Source: Hedera helix
Taxonomy: Eukaryota; Streptophyta; Magnoliopsida; Apiales; Araliaceae
Direction of reading: 5' to 3'
Length of the DNA stretch: 64,000 bases
Assembly (NCBI GenBank): GCA_947179155.2
Contig: OX359281.1
Span: 44,729,967 to 44,793,966 of the forward strand
Part shown: piece after piece, positions 33,881-47,100 of the stretch
Numbering within the stretch: position 1 is the first letter of the stretch
How the letters are laid out: each line of letters starts with the position of its first letter
The notes under the pieces: generated by a model
What the model was told of the DNA's origin: nothing
Database searches by the model: none
Seen by the model: only the letters and a program-made list of their open reading frames with translations
Translations under genes and position numbers: made by a program

Positions 33881-35420
33881 ATATTTTTTAAAATATAATT
33901 CTTGTGATTTACTATTCTAATTCGTGAAATGATGCTTGGAAGTTGTATCTCTTGGTCTGAACTGATGCTTGGAAGTTGTAACTCGTGTATTTGACATTCT
34001 TTGTGTGCCATGCCATGCCATCATTCAATCAATCTATGTACTGGGTTTAGTATATTTTCAGAAACCTATTTTTATTGTTTGGGTGCTTGTATATATATGT
34101 AAAGGTGAGGAGGAGGAGGATCCCATTACAAATTTATACCAGTGTTGGAGCACTAGGCAATCAGTCAGTCTGGTGACAAAAATATAAATAGACTTGTAAA
34201 TTAATTGTTTATGTATGATTGGGATATGTCGTGGTCGTTGTAATTTATAAATAAGGTTTATTCGACTGGTAACAATCGTCGTTGTAATTTATAAGTAATG
34301 TTATTCGTAATATAAGAATGGACATGTGGTGATTGATACATAAAAATGAAAGAGGTAGGGTAGGATGTACCGGTAGTGGAATCCCGAGGGAGGAGCAGGA
34401 GTGGGAGATGAATGATTAAACCATGTCTCCATTCTCATCCCCAGTTTACGGGCCTCGATTCTCGAATCTGGAGACCGGAGGAGCTACACTTTCCTTAAAT
34501 TATGCTCAGGAATTCAGTTTGTTGCAATAATTTATACATTAATTTTTGTAAAAAATAATGAGACCGACTACTTATATGATAGATCCTAGATCATTACAAA
34601 ACGTTATTACTCATACCATCCCCCATTTGTTGTCTCATTACTTATGTTTCATGTATTGATATAGGGTGATTCTTATTTATTCAAAAAATTAATTATAAAT
34701 AAAATATATTTGACAATAATACACAACAAGAAATGACACATAAATTAAGATGCGAAAGGAGATAAAAGACAAGAAATGAGATAAAAAAAGAAAAAGAAAA
34801 AAAAAAGGCCGCAACGTTTAGATTTCTAAATGCCTTATTTTTTATTTATTGTATCAAACGTATTATTTTTAATGTATTGTATTTAAATTTCAAATAATAT
34901 ATTTATAAATTAAATAAGTTAAGAATTTAAAATAAATTATTTTCAGATAAACATAATATACAAATGTGTCTCAACATTCAAATTCTGTATACGCACTAAT
35001 CACTATAAATACCATGTAACTAAAAATATACATAAAAGACAATTTAAGTTTAGTAATAACGAGTCAACTCACTACCGCCACCACCCTCCACAAATGTTTT
35101 TCTATACAATAATAAAAAGAAGGTGATATTTTTATATAAATTTTAAATATTTTTATATATAAATTTTCGTTATAGACCTATAACGACGATTAAAATCATC
35201 ATTATAAATTTATAAAAATATTTTATATATAAAAATAATAAAAAAAATCAAATAAAAATATCAGTTTCCTAAAAAAACAATCCACTCACAACTAGTATAT
35301 GATGCAAAAGAATTTTTACATTTTAGCCCCCCGTAAATTCGGTATCGTAATAATTAAACACCGGACAAATAAAAGTTTCAAAACATATAAAGCTGCAAAC
35401 TAAAAAAACTACTGTAACTA
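33881..35420. other. Intergenic DNA between convergent lipase relic and NHL gene
   Basis: AT-rich, no gene seen. TGATGCTTGGAAGTTGTA occurs twice (33930-33946 and 33963-33981). 34340-34500 is richer in G+C and contains CCCGAGGGAGGAGCAGGAG and CTCATCCCCAGTTTACGGGC; origin unknown. The last 100 bp is presumed 3' untranslated region of the minus-strand gene. Confidence 0.45.
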
Positions 35421-36038
35421 CTAGCACCGGAATCCTAACACAGATCCATCACTCACAGCAACGGCCACTCTACACGCAGATTTAGCTTCCACGTGATGCG
35501 TGAAAACGTGGAGCATCCTGACCCGACCCGCCATCTCCAACCTCGACTCGATCTCCATCGTCGGTCCTACCCGGACCCCATTCAACCCATCGGTGATAGT
35601 AGGACCCATATCCTGCGGCTGAGCCACGGCCGCCGATAACGGAAAAGCCTTGACTGAGAACGTGGCGGCCATGAACTGGGTCCGGCCGGCTTCGATCTTG
35701 CCGGCGGGAACGTACATGAAGCCCACCTGACTGCCGGAGTAGAGTAGCTGCAGAGTGCTGTCGTAGTGGGAGAATACTCCCTTGTTTGGGTTGTTGACGG
35801 AGACGTACTGGGAGAAGGTGAAGTTGACGGTGCCGTTAGCGATGGAGAATGTAGGGAGTTGGACAGCGTTAACGGTGAGCTTGGGGTGCTTAGGTTTGAG
35901 TAGGGTGAAGAAGAGGATAAGGATGATCATGACAACAAATATTAAGAAGATTGATGCCACTATGCATGATGCCAAGTTTGTACGGCCAGATGGCGGTCTT
36001 TGTGGCTTCACTGATTTGCCCATTACTTCAAGGCTCAA
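35421..36038 (-). CDS. NDR1/HIN1-like (LEA-2 family) membrane protein, 205 aa
   Basis: Single-exon gene. The protein starts MSLEVMGKSVKPQRPPSGRT, a short basic cytosolic tail. One transmembrane segment follows at about residues 24-47 (ASCIVASIFLIFVVMIILIL). An outer LEA-2 domain then contains LTVNAVQLPTFSIANGTVNF, the conserved VNNPNKGVFSHYDSTLQLLY, and GFMYVPAGKIEAGRTQFMAA. It ends GSVLGFRC. This layout is that of NHL proteins, type II anchored in the plasma membrane and linked in several species to defence and stress; the exact role is not shown. Length fits the family. The second Met (residue 6) could also be the start. It lies on the strand opposite its neighbours. Confidence 0.9.
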   Translation of the reverse strand: MSLEVMGKSVKPQRPPSGRTNLASCIVASIFLIFVVMIILILFFTLLKPKHPKLTVNAVQLPTFSIANGTVNFTFSQYVSVNNPNKGVFSHYDSTLQLLYSGSQVGFMYVPAGKIEAGRTQFMAATFSVKAFPLSAAVAQPQDMGPTITDGLNGVRVGPTMEIESRLEMAGRVRMLHVFTHHVEAKSACRVAVAVSDGSVLGFRC

Positions 36039-36813
36039 GCTACTAGCGTAGAGTGAGAAAGAGGGAGCGTTTGTGGAAAGGGTGTTTCACGTTTGGATAG
36101 CGAGAAGATGAATGGAGTGTTGAAAAATTGGACTTTAGACGAGTGGGAGTGGAGTATATTTTGACTTGATGAGTTGGAACTCGCTAAAGACATAAAATGT
36201 TCAAGTTGATTCGTTTTAATGTACATAATTACTTTAAAATTATAATAAAATATTTTTAAAAAATTGATATTTTTATAATAAAAATTGATATTTTTTATAA
36301 GGTCTCACTCACATGAAGTGAGCCTCACTTATTATTAATGTAAAGAAAATATTGTAAAAATATCAATTCCCTACTTTTAAACGAGTTTAATTTTAAAATT
36401 TTGAATTCGAATTAAGCCAAACAAATTGAGATGGAGTTGAATTAGACTCGGCTCGTTTATAATAATAGATAAAAAAAATTATTTGAATTCAGCCGTTGGA
36501 CAAAAAAAATATTTGAGTTCGACTGTTAAATGAACTTGAATTGAGTCAAATTTAGTTCACGGACAATTAAATTTATTTACGGCAAAATTACGGTTTGATT
36601 TATTTTTGTCCATGTACATTCTTTTCCCACAAAAACTCTTACTCTATTTTGTAGAGGATTACTTTAGTTTTCAACCTTTGGCAACTCATTTAAAAATCTG
36701 ACACGGCATTTAAAAAATATATAAATGACGATGTGTGTATTTTGAAGTCCAAAGCATGTAAAGGAAACAATATCAAACTTCTGCATAATCAAATTCGCGC
36801 CGCCCAGCCGTAA

Positions 36814-37078
36814 GACAATGTCTGGCAATGGTTTATTTTAAAATAATTTAAAATTTAAATAAATTTATTAGTTAAAATTTAAGTACCTTATAAAAAAAAA
36901 TCAACTAACAATAACTTATAAATTATGTAAACTATAAAAATTATTAAAAAAATAAATTAAGATAAAAATATCTTTTCATAATATTTGCTCAACTTATTAA
37001 AAATAACTTATTTTTTAATTAATAATTGAACTTATAAATTCTCAAATAAGTCCAACATGTCAAATAGTAAAAAATTCT
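36814..37078. mobile_element. Possible hAT-like MITE
   Basis: TGTCTGGCAATGGTTTATTT at the left and the complement of the right end (TTTGACATGTTGGACTTATT) resemble each other, around an AT-rich core with TTATAAATT on both sides. Boundaries and target duplication are unclear. Confidence 0.35.
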
Positions 37079-37116
37079 TATAAGTGGGGTTATAAGGAGC
37101 TCCGAACAGGTTCTAA

Positions 37117-37433
37117 GAACATCTCTAATAATAAATTTTTAGACTAAATATAATTTAGAATTTAATTTTTCTCTCCAGTAAATAGACTAAATATAATCTC
37201 GAACTATATTTAAAACTCTTAAAAGACTAAATCTAAGAACTAGATAATCCATGGATTATAAATTTAATTATATTTAAATAGAAAAGTAAAAGAATGATAG
37301 AATTTTTTTTGAATTTATTGATTATTTTAATTTTTTATATTATAATTCATGAGATTAAAAATTAAAAGATATTTACTGATGTCATGTAAACTAAATATAA
37401 TCTATAAAATAGTCTATCTGTCAGACATGCTCT
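37117..37433. mobile_element. MITE, copy 1 of an adjacent pair
   Basis: It starts TAAGAACATCTCTAATAATA and ends TGTCAGACATGCTCTA. It shares with copy 2 the internal GACTAAATATAATCTA, TGAATTTATTGATTATTTTA and TCATGTAAACTAAATATAAT. Non-coding. Confidence 0.7.
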
Positions 37434-37784
37434 AAGAGCATCTCCAGCAATGGCTAGAAATGAAATCGTAGACTAAATATAATCTAGGATTTATCTCAGA
37501 ACTCTAACAGTCAGACTATATATAGTCTGTGACTATATTTGATGGAAGAGAAAGACTAAATCAAGGAATGGGATAGCCCATGAACTATAATTTTAATAAT
37601 ATTTAAATGAGATGGTAGAAGATGATTGGAGCTTTTTTGAATTTATTGATTATTTTAATTTATTTATATTATAGTCCACATGATAATCCATCTGCTGAAA
37701 TGATTGAAGACTAAAGAACATTTGATGATATCATATAGATTAAATATAGTCCATAAAATAATTCATCTGTTGGAGATGCCCACG
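37434..37784. mobile_element. MITE, copy 2 of an adjacent pair
   Basis: It starts AGAGCATCTCCAGCAATGGC and ends CTGTTGGAGATGCCC: inverted GAGCATCTCCA(A/G)CA ends of a very common plant MITE type. It abuts copy 1 directly with the same orientation, and the two are clearly related along their length. Confidence 0.75.
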
Positions 37785-38827
37785 TAGCAACACCAAATTA
37801 AGCAAATATATATGAAACAAAGGCAACACCCAAAATTGTTATTATTTCTGTATGTTTTGTGTAGTAATAGGTTTTGTAACATACTCTAATTTTGCCCACT
37901 CCTGTTCTTTAAAGATTTCCACTTCGATATTAGAGCTTGGCAAATCTGAAAAAAACAAGTTATTTTTCAAGCTAAAGTCATGGCGCAAACCAGAACTAGA
38001 ATAGCAGAATCATTAGATTCTAAAAGCCCCACTACAAAATCCGGCAGATTGTCCCCTACTTCCATTTGTAAGCCAAAACATCGTTCCATACATTAAAATC
38101 TACGACGGCTTGTGCGGAGGAAGAGGCAGTGGCCTTTGCGGAGCTCGTAGGAGGCGAGATCGGAGAAGGTAGGGGACGAGTTAGAGTATTTGGTCTTTGC
38201 CGTCGGCATTGCTCTTTTATTTTTTCTTCGTAAAATGCCGTTTGATATCCTCCCAAGGCAAGGGTTTATAAATTATAATCGCACACATTCCAATACCTCA
38301 AAGAAACAAACATATTAGCATCACACTGAATTAGGCCTTGATGCGTTCACCATTTTATGCAATACACTATTCAATTTGAAGACTTTTGTGGGCCTTTTGT
38401 TTAACTGTAGGCCTCTGCCAAGATAATAACTGGGCCGGGTTTTGATGTGCCCAGCTCGTGTTTGACTATTTGAACCTAGCGAACCGTTTGGGAGCTTGCA
38501 TTTTGCTTCATTTTCAAAACTTTTATCAAAAATCGAACCAAACACAGCCTGGTGATCATTGGCAAGGTAATCATCCATCTTCCTTGATGTGTGGTAGCTT
38601 TTCGATCGTAAATTTGTAGTATGTGATTCATCTTCAATCGATCAATTTCCAATTTTACAAAGAAATTCGAGACACGCTGAGCTGAAATCATAACAACAAA
38701 AATCCCTTTTTGTGAATCTGTACAAGTTGATAATAGCCCTAGGCATTTCATCAGTTACCGGTATTAATTTGCAAATTGAGGTCTTATTATGTGATTATTA
38801 TTCTACTTGCAGGTTCTGTGAGTCAAT
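37785..38827. other. Upstream region of the RING-PHD gene
   Basis: No gene was recognised. It probably holds the promoter and a 5' untranslated exon. TTCTACTTGCAG ends at 38812, a good splice acceptor 15 bp before the ATG, so a leader intron is likely. Small minus-strand ORFs (38056-38256 and 38321-38751) have no recognised match. Confidence 0.45.
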
Positions 38828-39228
38828 ATGGAAGTGGAACTAGTTACAGAAGAGGGTCTGCTGGAAGAAGATAACTTTGGAGTTGATGACAACAATACTG
38901 TAAAAATACCTCCTTTTACATTCATTTGGTTTCACAATCACTCTTGCACAGTTTTCCAATATATATATATATATATATATATATGGTAATTCATCCGTGG
39001 CAAATAGTTGCTAGTGGCAACCAAAATTCGCGTGCCGCAAGAGGAAATAGCGACAGGGTCATAAAACGTAAAAATTGGTCTGCCGCAAAAAAAGGGTAGT
39101 GGGTGGACCAATTTTACATATAAAATGGCCTGCCGCAAGGAGTAGCGGTATGACCAATCCACAATAAAAAATGCCCCTGTATTAGTTGTCGAAATAGTGT
39201 CGTGACAAACGTTTGCTGAGGATAGACT

Positions 39229-39268
<40 letters not shown>

Positions 39269-41097
39269 ATAACACATTCAAAAAAGTTAAATGTTGCTTT
39301 TACTTTGAATGGCACCCGTTATGTAACAAGAGTTCCATTTGCCAATTTCTTGTGTTTCACAAAAAGAGTTCAATTCTTTTTTATTGATTGTAGTATAAAA
39401 TGACACAATGTCCTCAAGTTTAGTATCACAATTTTATTATCATGCCATCTTTACTGAAGTCAACAACTTTATAGTTTGGGGTGGGTAAACATGGAAGAAA
39501 ATTATGACCTTGAAAGTTTGGACAAAGGTAGTTTCAAAATGTTATCCCCAAATCTCATTTGTTCGGAATTTTGTAGCTACTTTTTTACTCTTTTGATATA
39601 TTATGTATTTTCTACAGGGTACGAATTAATACTACCTCCATCTAAGAATCAAGTCCACATTCCAAAGCTAAATATTATAACAGACGGTTTGACTTAACAC
39701 AAGCCATAAACATGATTAAATGAACTGAAATACAATGAGATTCTGTCACACTCTCATTTTAAGGCACCTAAAAAGAAAAGTTGGATTGTTTGGAATGAAA
39801 GGAGTGTAACAGTTGGCTAGTTGATGTTTTTTTTTTTACTTTTTCTTTTTCTCTGAATTACAAGTACTTTTATTTTTTGTTAAGTACTCCACTAATATTT
39901 TGCCTTCAACTTTTGAAATGAAATTTCTTTCTGGTTTTAGAAAATGAAGTGATAGTTCAGGGGAAAAACATTATAATAAATAAAAAAGGGAGGATAATAT
40001 GAGTAAGGTAGGGCCAGAAAATTTAAATAATTAAATAAGAAAGACAACTGCAAACTTTTTCACAGGGTGTAATACAAGTCTGGAAATTAATAAACTTCAA
40101 AAACCTGTTATAATACTATCAGCAAAGAGAACATATAGGCTGTATATATATTATAATCCTCCACTCATTTATTGTGCTTGTGTTTGCGCGTAAAATGGAA
40201 ACTTTCTGACAATTTTTCTACAATCAAATAACTAGTTTTGGTTGATTGCTTTTGGTTTATAATAGCTATTGCATAGTTGTATATGATACTCTGAATTATA
40301 TGGCACAGGATTATTCAAATTTCGAGGCTGAAAGGTGCGGCATATGCATGGATATTGTCGTTGACAGAGGAGTTCTGGATTGCTGCCAGCATTGGTATAT
40401 ACCTTCTTTCCTATATTGTTATTGCTATCCTCTTCGTCCTCATATGTAAGGTGCGTAGGTCATTTTGTCAAAGACAGAACTCAAGTTCTTTCTAGTAATA
40501 TTTTTCTGCAACTAGGTATTGGTATTGATGTTTTAGGAAACCTTGTTCAATGACCTGTTTGTTGTAGATTGTATACTCTAAAAACCTTGAAAATGCCGTC
40601 TCTTTTTGAAATTTTATTTTTGTTGCGGCCTTACAGCCCTCCCTACACAGTCCATGAAGTAGAAATTCTTCCACTTTGCTTTCTACAACTTATCTACAAC
40701 AGGTTGAAACGTCTCTCTTTGTAACGAGTAAACCTCTTCCATAGAAGATGCATCTATTAATTACATATCAAATCCCTTAAGTCACTTGGCTAAGTCTGAG
40801 AAGTTTTCTTATTTAGAGGTACTTAAGAATAGAATGTTACCTTTGTCCGGCAGATGATATTCTATTACCCATTGGTTGCCATTCTCACAGAGTCATGTCA
40901 AAGTGGAAAAACTACTTTCTTTCTTTCTTTCTTTGTAGCCCCTCTTTTTTATACTCGTTCTTGTGATGAACCTTTATGCTAAGAAGCAAGGTTATGGGTG
41001 AGCGGAAACTGATTCATCATACAGGGTAGAACGATTTGCCAAATCTTAAAAATAGGGGATTTGACACATGTTTAATTATTAAATATATATGCGTGTG

Positions 41098-41151
<54 letters not shown>

Positions 41152-44100
41152 TACAATATAAAAGGGATTTTTTGGTTAGACATCCTCAGGTCAATGAGGA
41201 CTTACTCACTCACCTACTCCTTGTCTATCTAATAGTTTCTGCTATCTACTGAATTCAAAAGGTATCCCGCCGCTTTTGAAAAATCTAAACATCTCAGAGA
41301 TAGATAGAGAGGTAGTAATTAATTGAACGAACTGCACTCCTTCGTATACGTTAGTTGTCCATTGATGAGAAGGTTAGAGGAGGAAATTTTATTCTTAAGC
41401 TGGACATGATGAAAGCCTATGACCGTTTAGAATTGGATTTTTAATATTTGGTATGTTAGAGAGATTTGGATTCTCCTTTAGTTTTATTGAGCTTATCAAC
41501 TTGATTCTCCTTTAGTTTTATTGAGCTTATCAACTTGAAGAATCTTGTTTTGTCAGTTATCGTAAATGGGGCATGGTATTTTTAAGTCTAAGGGTCTTAG
41601 GTAGGGTGACCCATATGCTCTAGCCTTATCATTGTTGAAGAGGTGCTAAGTAGATGGCTCAGTTGCTTGTTCTCTCATAACCTTGCAGGTTACTACAGGT
41701 ATGACTGAGGTCAGATTCCTATCACTCATCTTTGTAAGATCATGATAGAGCCTCTTTTACTTCATATTCTATTAGTCAAGCGCTAGTTCCCCACAACTAG
41801 TATAGTAGAGTAGAGAGGATTCAGCCAATTATCTTGATTGTGAAATATCGTTGAGGAATATATGTTATCAAAGGATGTTGTGTGATTATTTCTAGTATGG
41901 AACAAGCGGTAAGACATAAGATATTGCGACCCTTCAAACACATACGTTATGAAGGATGAAGGAAGAGAGAATCCCCACACAGAGTACGGCAGTTCGCCGG
42001 GAAAATGGAGGATCCCTGCTTCCTAGCCTTTGTGTTATGCTCTTTGTAAGCATAAAAGGTAATAGGTATTGTCTGGTTAGTGTAAGGAAATATTAAAGAA
42101 AAAAGAAAGAAGCTAAGAGTAATATATAGAGTAATATATATATATATCTATATATATATATATATATATGTTTAAAATTTACTATGCACATGCTATATGA
42201 ACTTTTATATTTGTGTATACACTTTCCATATCCTTGTATAAAGAAAAAATTTCTGCTGTTCCTACTAATTTGACTTTTATCATAACATATTAAATCTTTT
42301 TCAAAACATAGTATGGAGTCTGTGTACTATGTATAATAAAAATTTGTATATTTCTGCTCGCAATGCATCTAAGAATTTCAGAAATGTTAATTCCAGGTTA
42401 TTTGTTTAGCTCAGAAATAATTTTGAACTAGTGTCCTCAACTCATCTCCTGAATTTCAGGTTTTGTTTTACATGCATCGATAACTGGGCTACAATAACAA
42501 ATCTATGTCCACTTTGCCAGAATGAATTTCAATTGATCACATGTGTGCCTGTAAGTAATGAAACTTTTGGTGCCTTGCTCCTTTCTTGTCTTACCAGTGT
42601 TTCCTCATTTGTTGGCATTGTCATCCTTGTTACTGTATGCTTAAAATTGTGCCTGCACAGCCTTTTTACTTTCCTTGATCTCTTGCTTTTGTGGTTCTGG
42701 ATAACTTTTTTGTTGTTGATCATTAAAGTTCTCTTAGAATTGCTATTTAAGATTCTTCAATGACATGGCTAACCCTACTTATGACTTTTGAGTAACTGTG
42801 AAGGTATATGATACGATCGGAAGTAATAATGCTGATGAGGACTTGGAATCCAGGTATTTCTTTATTATTATATATCCTTGAATTTTAACTGAAAATGTAG
42901 AAATCACCCTTGTTTTATATAAGGTCTATACTCCAGATAATAACTAGTGTTACATTGATATGGTTCAGCATTTGCCTACTTCTCACATGGATCATGTGCT
43001 TCTAAGGTTAAACGGAGTTCTAGGACCTGTAAAATATTAGAAACTTATTAGAAGCCCCAGATAATAATTGTATTGTTTCTGATGGTTAAGAAAATTCTGG
43101 TTTGCCAATGCTTTCCTATTTTAGTTAAGTAATTGTATGCAGGATGTTAGGTGTGCCTCATACACTATTGCATGCCAAATATAAATATTATCTTTTGCAT
43201 GATCAGTAATTTAGGGCCCGTTCTGGAATGACTTTTTTTTTTTTTTGTTTTGAAAAGTTAAAATTTTATTAGATTTATAAGTTAAAATTTTAATAGATTT
43301 ATGAGTAAAAGTGTTCGGCAACACTTTTACTTATAAGTCGTGAATTATAAGTAATAGTTATGGATGCGTTCGGATAATAATGACTTATAAGTTAAGTAAA
43401 ATGTAAAGATTACTAAAATGTCCTTTAGTAAGAAGAACATTAGAAAAATAAGTCATTAGAAGAACAACTTTTTTAACTTAACTACTTATAAGTTGGGTTG
43501 ACCAACTTATAAATACATCCCGAACAGGCGCTCAGTATATCTGCGTACTTTAGCTTCTTGTGTCCCAAGTTTATTGCTCTTTTGGTATCTTGACGGTCAT
43601 AGGCTTGCATGATGTGCTGGTTGCCTAGTTGAACTACGTTGCAAGCGAGAATGCTTAAACTTGATTGTTTGGAAATTCCTAGTCAGGTGTCTTAGGCAGG
43701 ATCAACAGGAAACATGGAAGAGGGATTGGTTTTGCTGAATCACATTTTGTGGAATTAAGCGAATGCATTTGACTACGAAGCACCAAGCATATATAAATTA
43801 TGAATAACATGTTACACCTCAAATCTTGTGAAATTGGATCCGACATTACTTTAGAGGACCATGGAAAAATCCTTAACTTCTTAAAGTTGGATTTTAGTGT
43901 TTTGTTAACATGAATTGTCACTTCAACTTGCTCCTATTTGCCAGCTTTTCAGTTCTTATTATCTTGCTTTGGGATCAGATTGTGGTCCCAACTTACTGTT
44001 CTATTAATACTCTTTTCATATATTTGAGTCTCCTTAAGATAATAGATTTGAAATTGGAGAGTTCTCTGAATTCAAATAAATTTATCTTCATGAAATCTTT

Positions 44101-47100
44101 TGCATAATAAAGTAGATAAACTTGATAGGCACATAAATGGAATAACTATCTTAAGAATGATGAGGCCTCTTATGTGATGTGTTTTGTTGATGTTATTTGT
44201 GCTTTGATATTTCAAGAATCAAGGTTGATGGGCTAGTTATTAAGAGATTAATGTGATTGTATTGTACTAAATTCTCACCACAGATAAGTTATTTGCAGTT
44301 ATTTCTGTTTTGACCTTGTATTTTATATCATATTTGCAGAGATGATGATTGGTGCATTGAAGGGAAAAATAAGACTCTATCTTTTCCATCGTACTATATT
44401 GATGAAAATGTAAGTAATTTTTTAGTTTGAACATAAATTGATATTCCCAATGGTTATGATTCTTAGCTGTTGTCAGAGCCCTCTTAAATAATTAAAGTTG
44501 AAAATTACATGTAGAATACCTCCTTATTTTTTGAAGATATTACACCTCTTGCTAAACGACAATTGTACTTCAAAGAGTAGGAAACAGTTCTGAAATCTGG
44601 ATGGTGGCCATTTGTCTTGATATTGGCATATAATCTCCTGTATTATGGGTCCTGCTCTGTGATTTTTTGAATTAATTTAGATCATGTTCTAGGCTCTCAG
44701 CTTTGATTTTTCTTTGAGGATGCAATATGTATATATTTGGAACAAGGGTAGAGCATTCTTACCTAATTAATTTATTAAGACTTTGAAAGAATAGTAATGT
44801 ACTCAATTTCAACTCTTCAGCGGAAGCATCAAACCCATCTATGACTGAGATAGAAACTTAATGAAAAGAGATTTGAGATTGTGAAAAGAAAGATCTGGAA
44901 CCTCTTCACTAATAATCTAAAGCTAGTAGCACTTAAGCACTATTCTTGTCCCCCAGGTTGGATATATTGGCTTGAACCCTGAATGAAGTTCATTGTCATC
45001 TCAAAAAATTTAAAGAGGATATTTCTATATTTTGGTTTACATATTAGTCAGGTACTTGGGTTCAGTTGTTCAGCAGAAGCATCAAGACATTCTATACAGA
45101 TGGGAGCTTAACGAGGATAGGTTACATATATTGTGTAAAGAAAAATCTGAACTTCTTTACTGTCACTGCTATTAACAAAATCTAATTCCAAGGGGTGGGA
45201 AAAACGGCAGAGGCCTTGAGGAATAAGCTCAAGGTCACCGGTTCCAATCCCATAAAAATCACAAAATCTAGTGGCCCTGAACTGCTAGTCTTACCCCTAG
45301 GTGGTATTTATTTGATTGAACCCTGAATGAAGCTCAGTGCCATCTCAAAATATTAGGAAGAATTTTTTTGTTCTTTAGTTTAGGTATCCATTTTCACTTA
45401 TCTAGTTTATTCTCAAGCCTACACTAGCTGTATCATCTTGTAGGCAGTTGTCTGTTTGGACGGAGATGGCTGCAAAGTTCGAAGCATGTCAGAATCAATT
45501 GAAGAATACTCAAATCTTGATACATCAATTGCTTGTGATTCATGTGATGTATGGTAAGTTTCTATCTTGTGTTAGATATTTATTATTTAGATTTTAAAGG
45601 TGATTGAGTATTAGCTTGTCAATTTCAGCTGGTTGTTTATGGCAACTGGCAAACCAAGTATTGTGAGTGCTGTACTTGATCACCACAAGGTCAGGTATCT
45701 TTTTAAGGGGTTTTCACTTCAGAATCAGTTTTTGTTATTAATCTTAGTTGGCTGGAGCTTTTGCGTATCTTGGATTTTAGTATGAACCTATTCTGGCAAA
45801 TACGACAATAAAGAATGAGTACAGTGAAGCTTATCAAATTGCTATGTTAGATGAGTGAAGAGTATGTAACAATTATACCATATTATCAAGTATCATGTCA
45901 GCAACTGTTTTTGTTGTGTGTAAAATCATGCTTCAGTCAAGAATATTGCACAGTTGGAGACTTAATATAAACACCATCCGAGCCTTGCCTTATCAATACC
46001 TTGGTTTGTTTTTATCTATACTTCACAAAACAAAAGAATTTGAATTTTTTGAACTAGTTAGGATTCATGCTTTGTTAGACTAGCTCAATTCTGACAATCA
46101 ACTGGCACTCAGAATGTTTTTGTAGAAGTATATACGGATACCTTGATATCACTGATATTTGATAATTTTTGGTGGCCTGAGGCACCCCTACAAGTTTGAT
46201 AAAAGTTGCGAAACAAAGTTCTCCCTGCAATACATCCGGCTGAATTTTTCTCTTGATTTTACTTAACAATGCTCACTTTTGAAAAAATCATACTAATAAT
46301 TTTAGAAATATCATCAACTATATAGCATAAAATTGGTAGGTAGATCCACTCAATCAATTGGAATTGATTTTAGGCATTTCTACCAGTTAGTCTAATGGTA
46401 ATAGAACCTATGCATTAATGTTTGCTAATTGAATTTTTTGCCAAACTAAATTAAAATATCAACCTGTACTCAATTTTTGGAAACTAAACTAGAACCAAAT
46501 AGAGGTCCACAACATCATTTAGGTGAGGTGTATTCTGAAAGCATTTTCATCAACTTTTAATAGGTAGAGTTTCTGACCCTCGGATACACATGAGAAGTCC
46601 TATATGACATAAATTGATTGTCAGCCGGTCTCATCCTATTCCTAGATCTAGCAGTTGCCTAGCTAGCATAAACCAAGACGAGATAATCAGTTTGAGAAGT
46701 TTGTCAAAATGTGATATCAGCTATATGTGTGAGTGTGTGTAAATGGCAATTTATGTTGTGTTTGTTGTGATAATGTCATTCTTTCTATTATCATTTTTAG
46801 AAACACATTTGCTTCCTCTAAGAGCTTTCACTATATTATGTTATCATCTTTTTCAGAAACACATTTGCTTCCTCAGTCCTCACTGTATTTTTTTTATCAT
46901 TTTATATCTTCCTTCAAATTTTGCATCTTGATTGGTGATGCTGTTTTATCCATTAATGACTTGTTTCTCTAATTGCTTCTTGATTACATGGACTCAGGTA
47001 TCATGCTTTCTGCGTGGGATTTGATCCAGAAGCCACATGTGAGAATTCATGGTTATGCCCGAGGTAATTCAATAGGCTGTTTTGTATACTCAGCTGAACC

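Noticed and set aside
38938..39315. 125-codon minus-strand ORF with Ile-Tyr repeats
   Set aside because: The YIYIYI stretches come from the AT microsatellites; the rest is the repeat unit between them.
41380..41690. Active LINE
   Set aside because: Only a short piece of reverse transcriptase is present, with stops, frame changes and an internal duplication.
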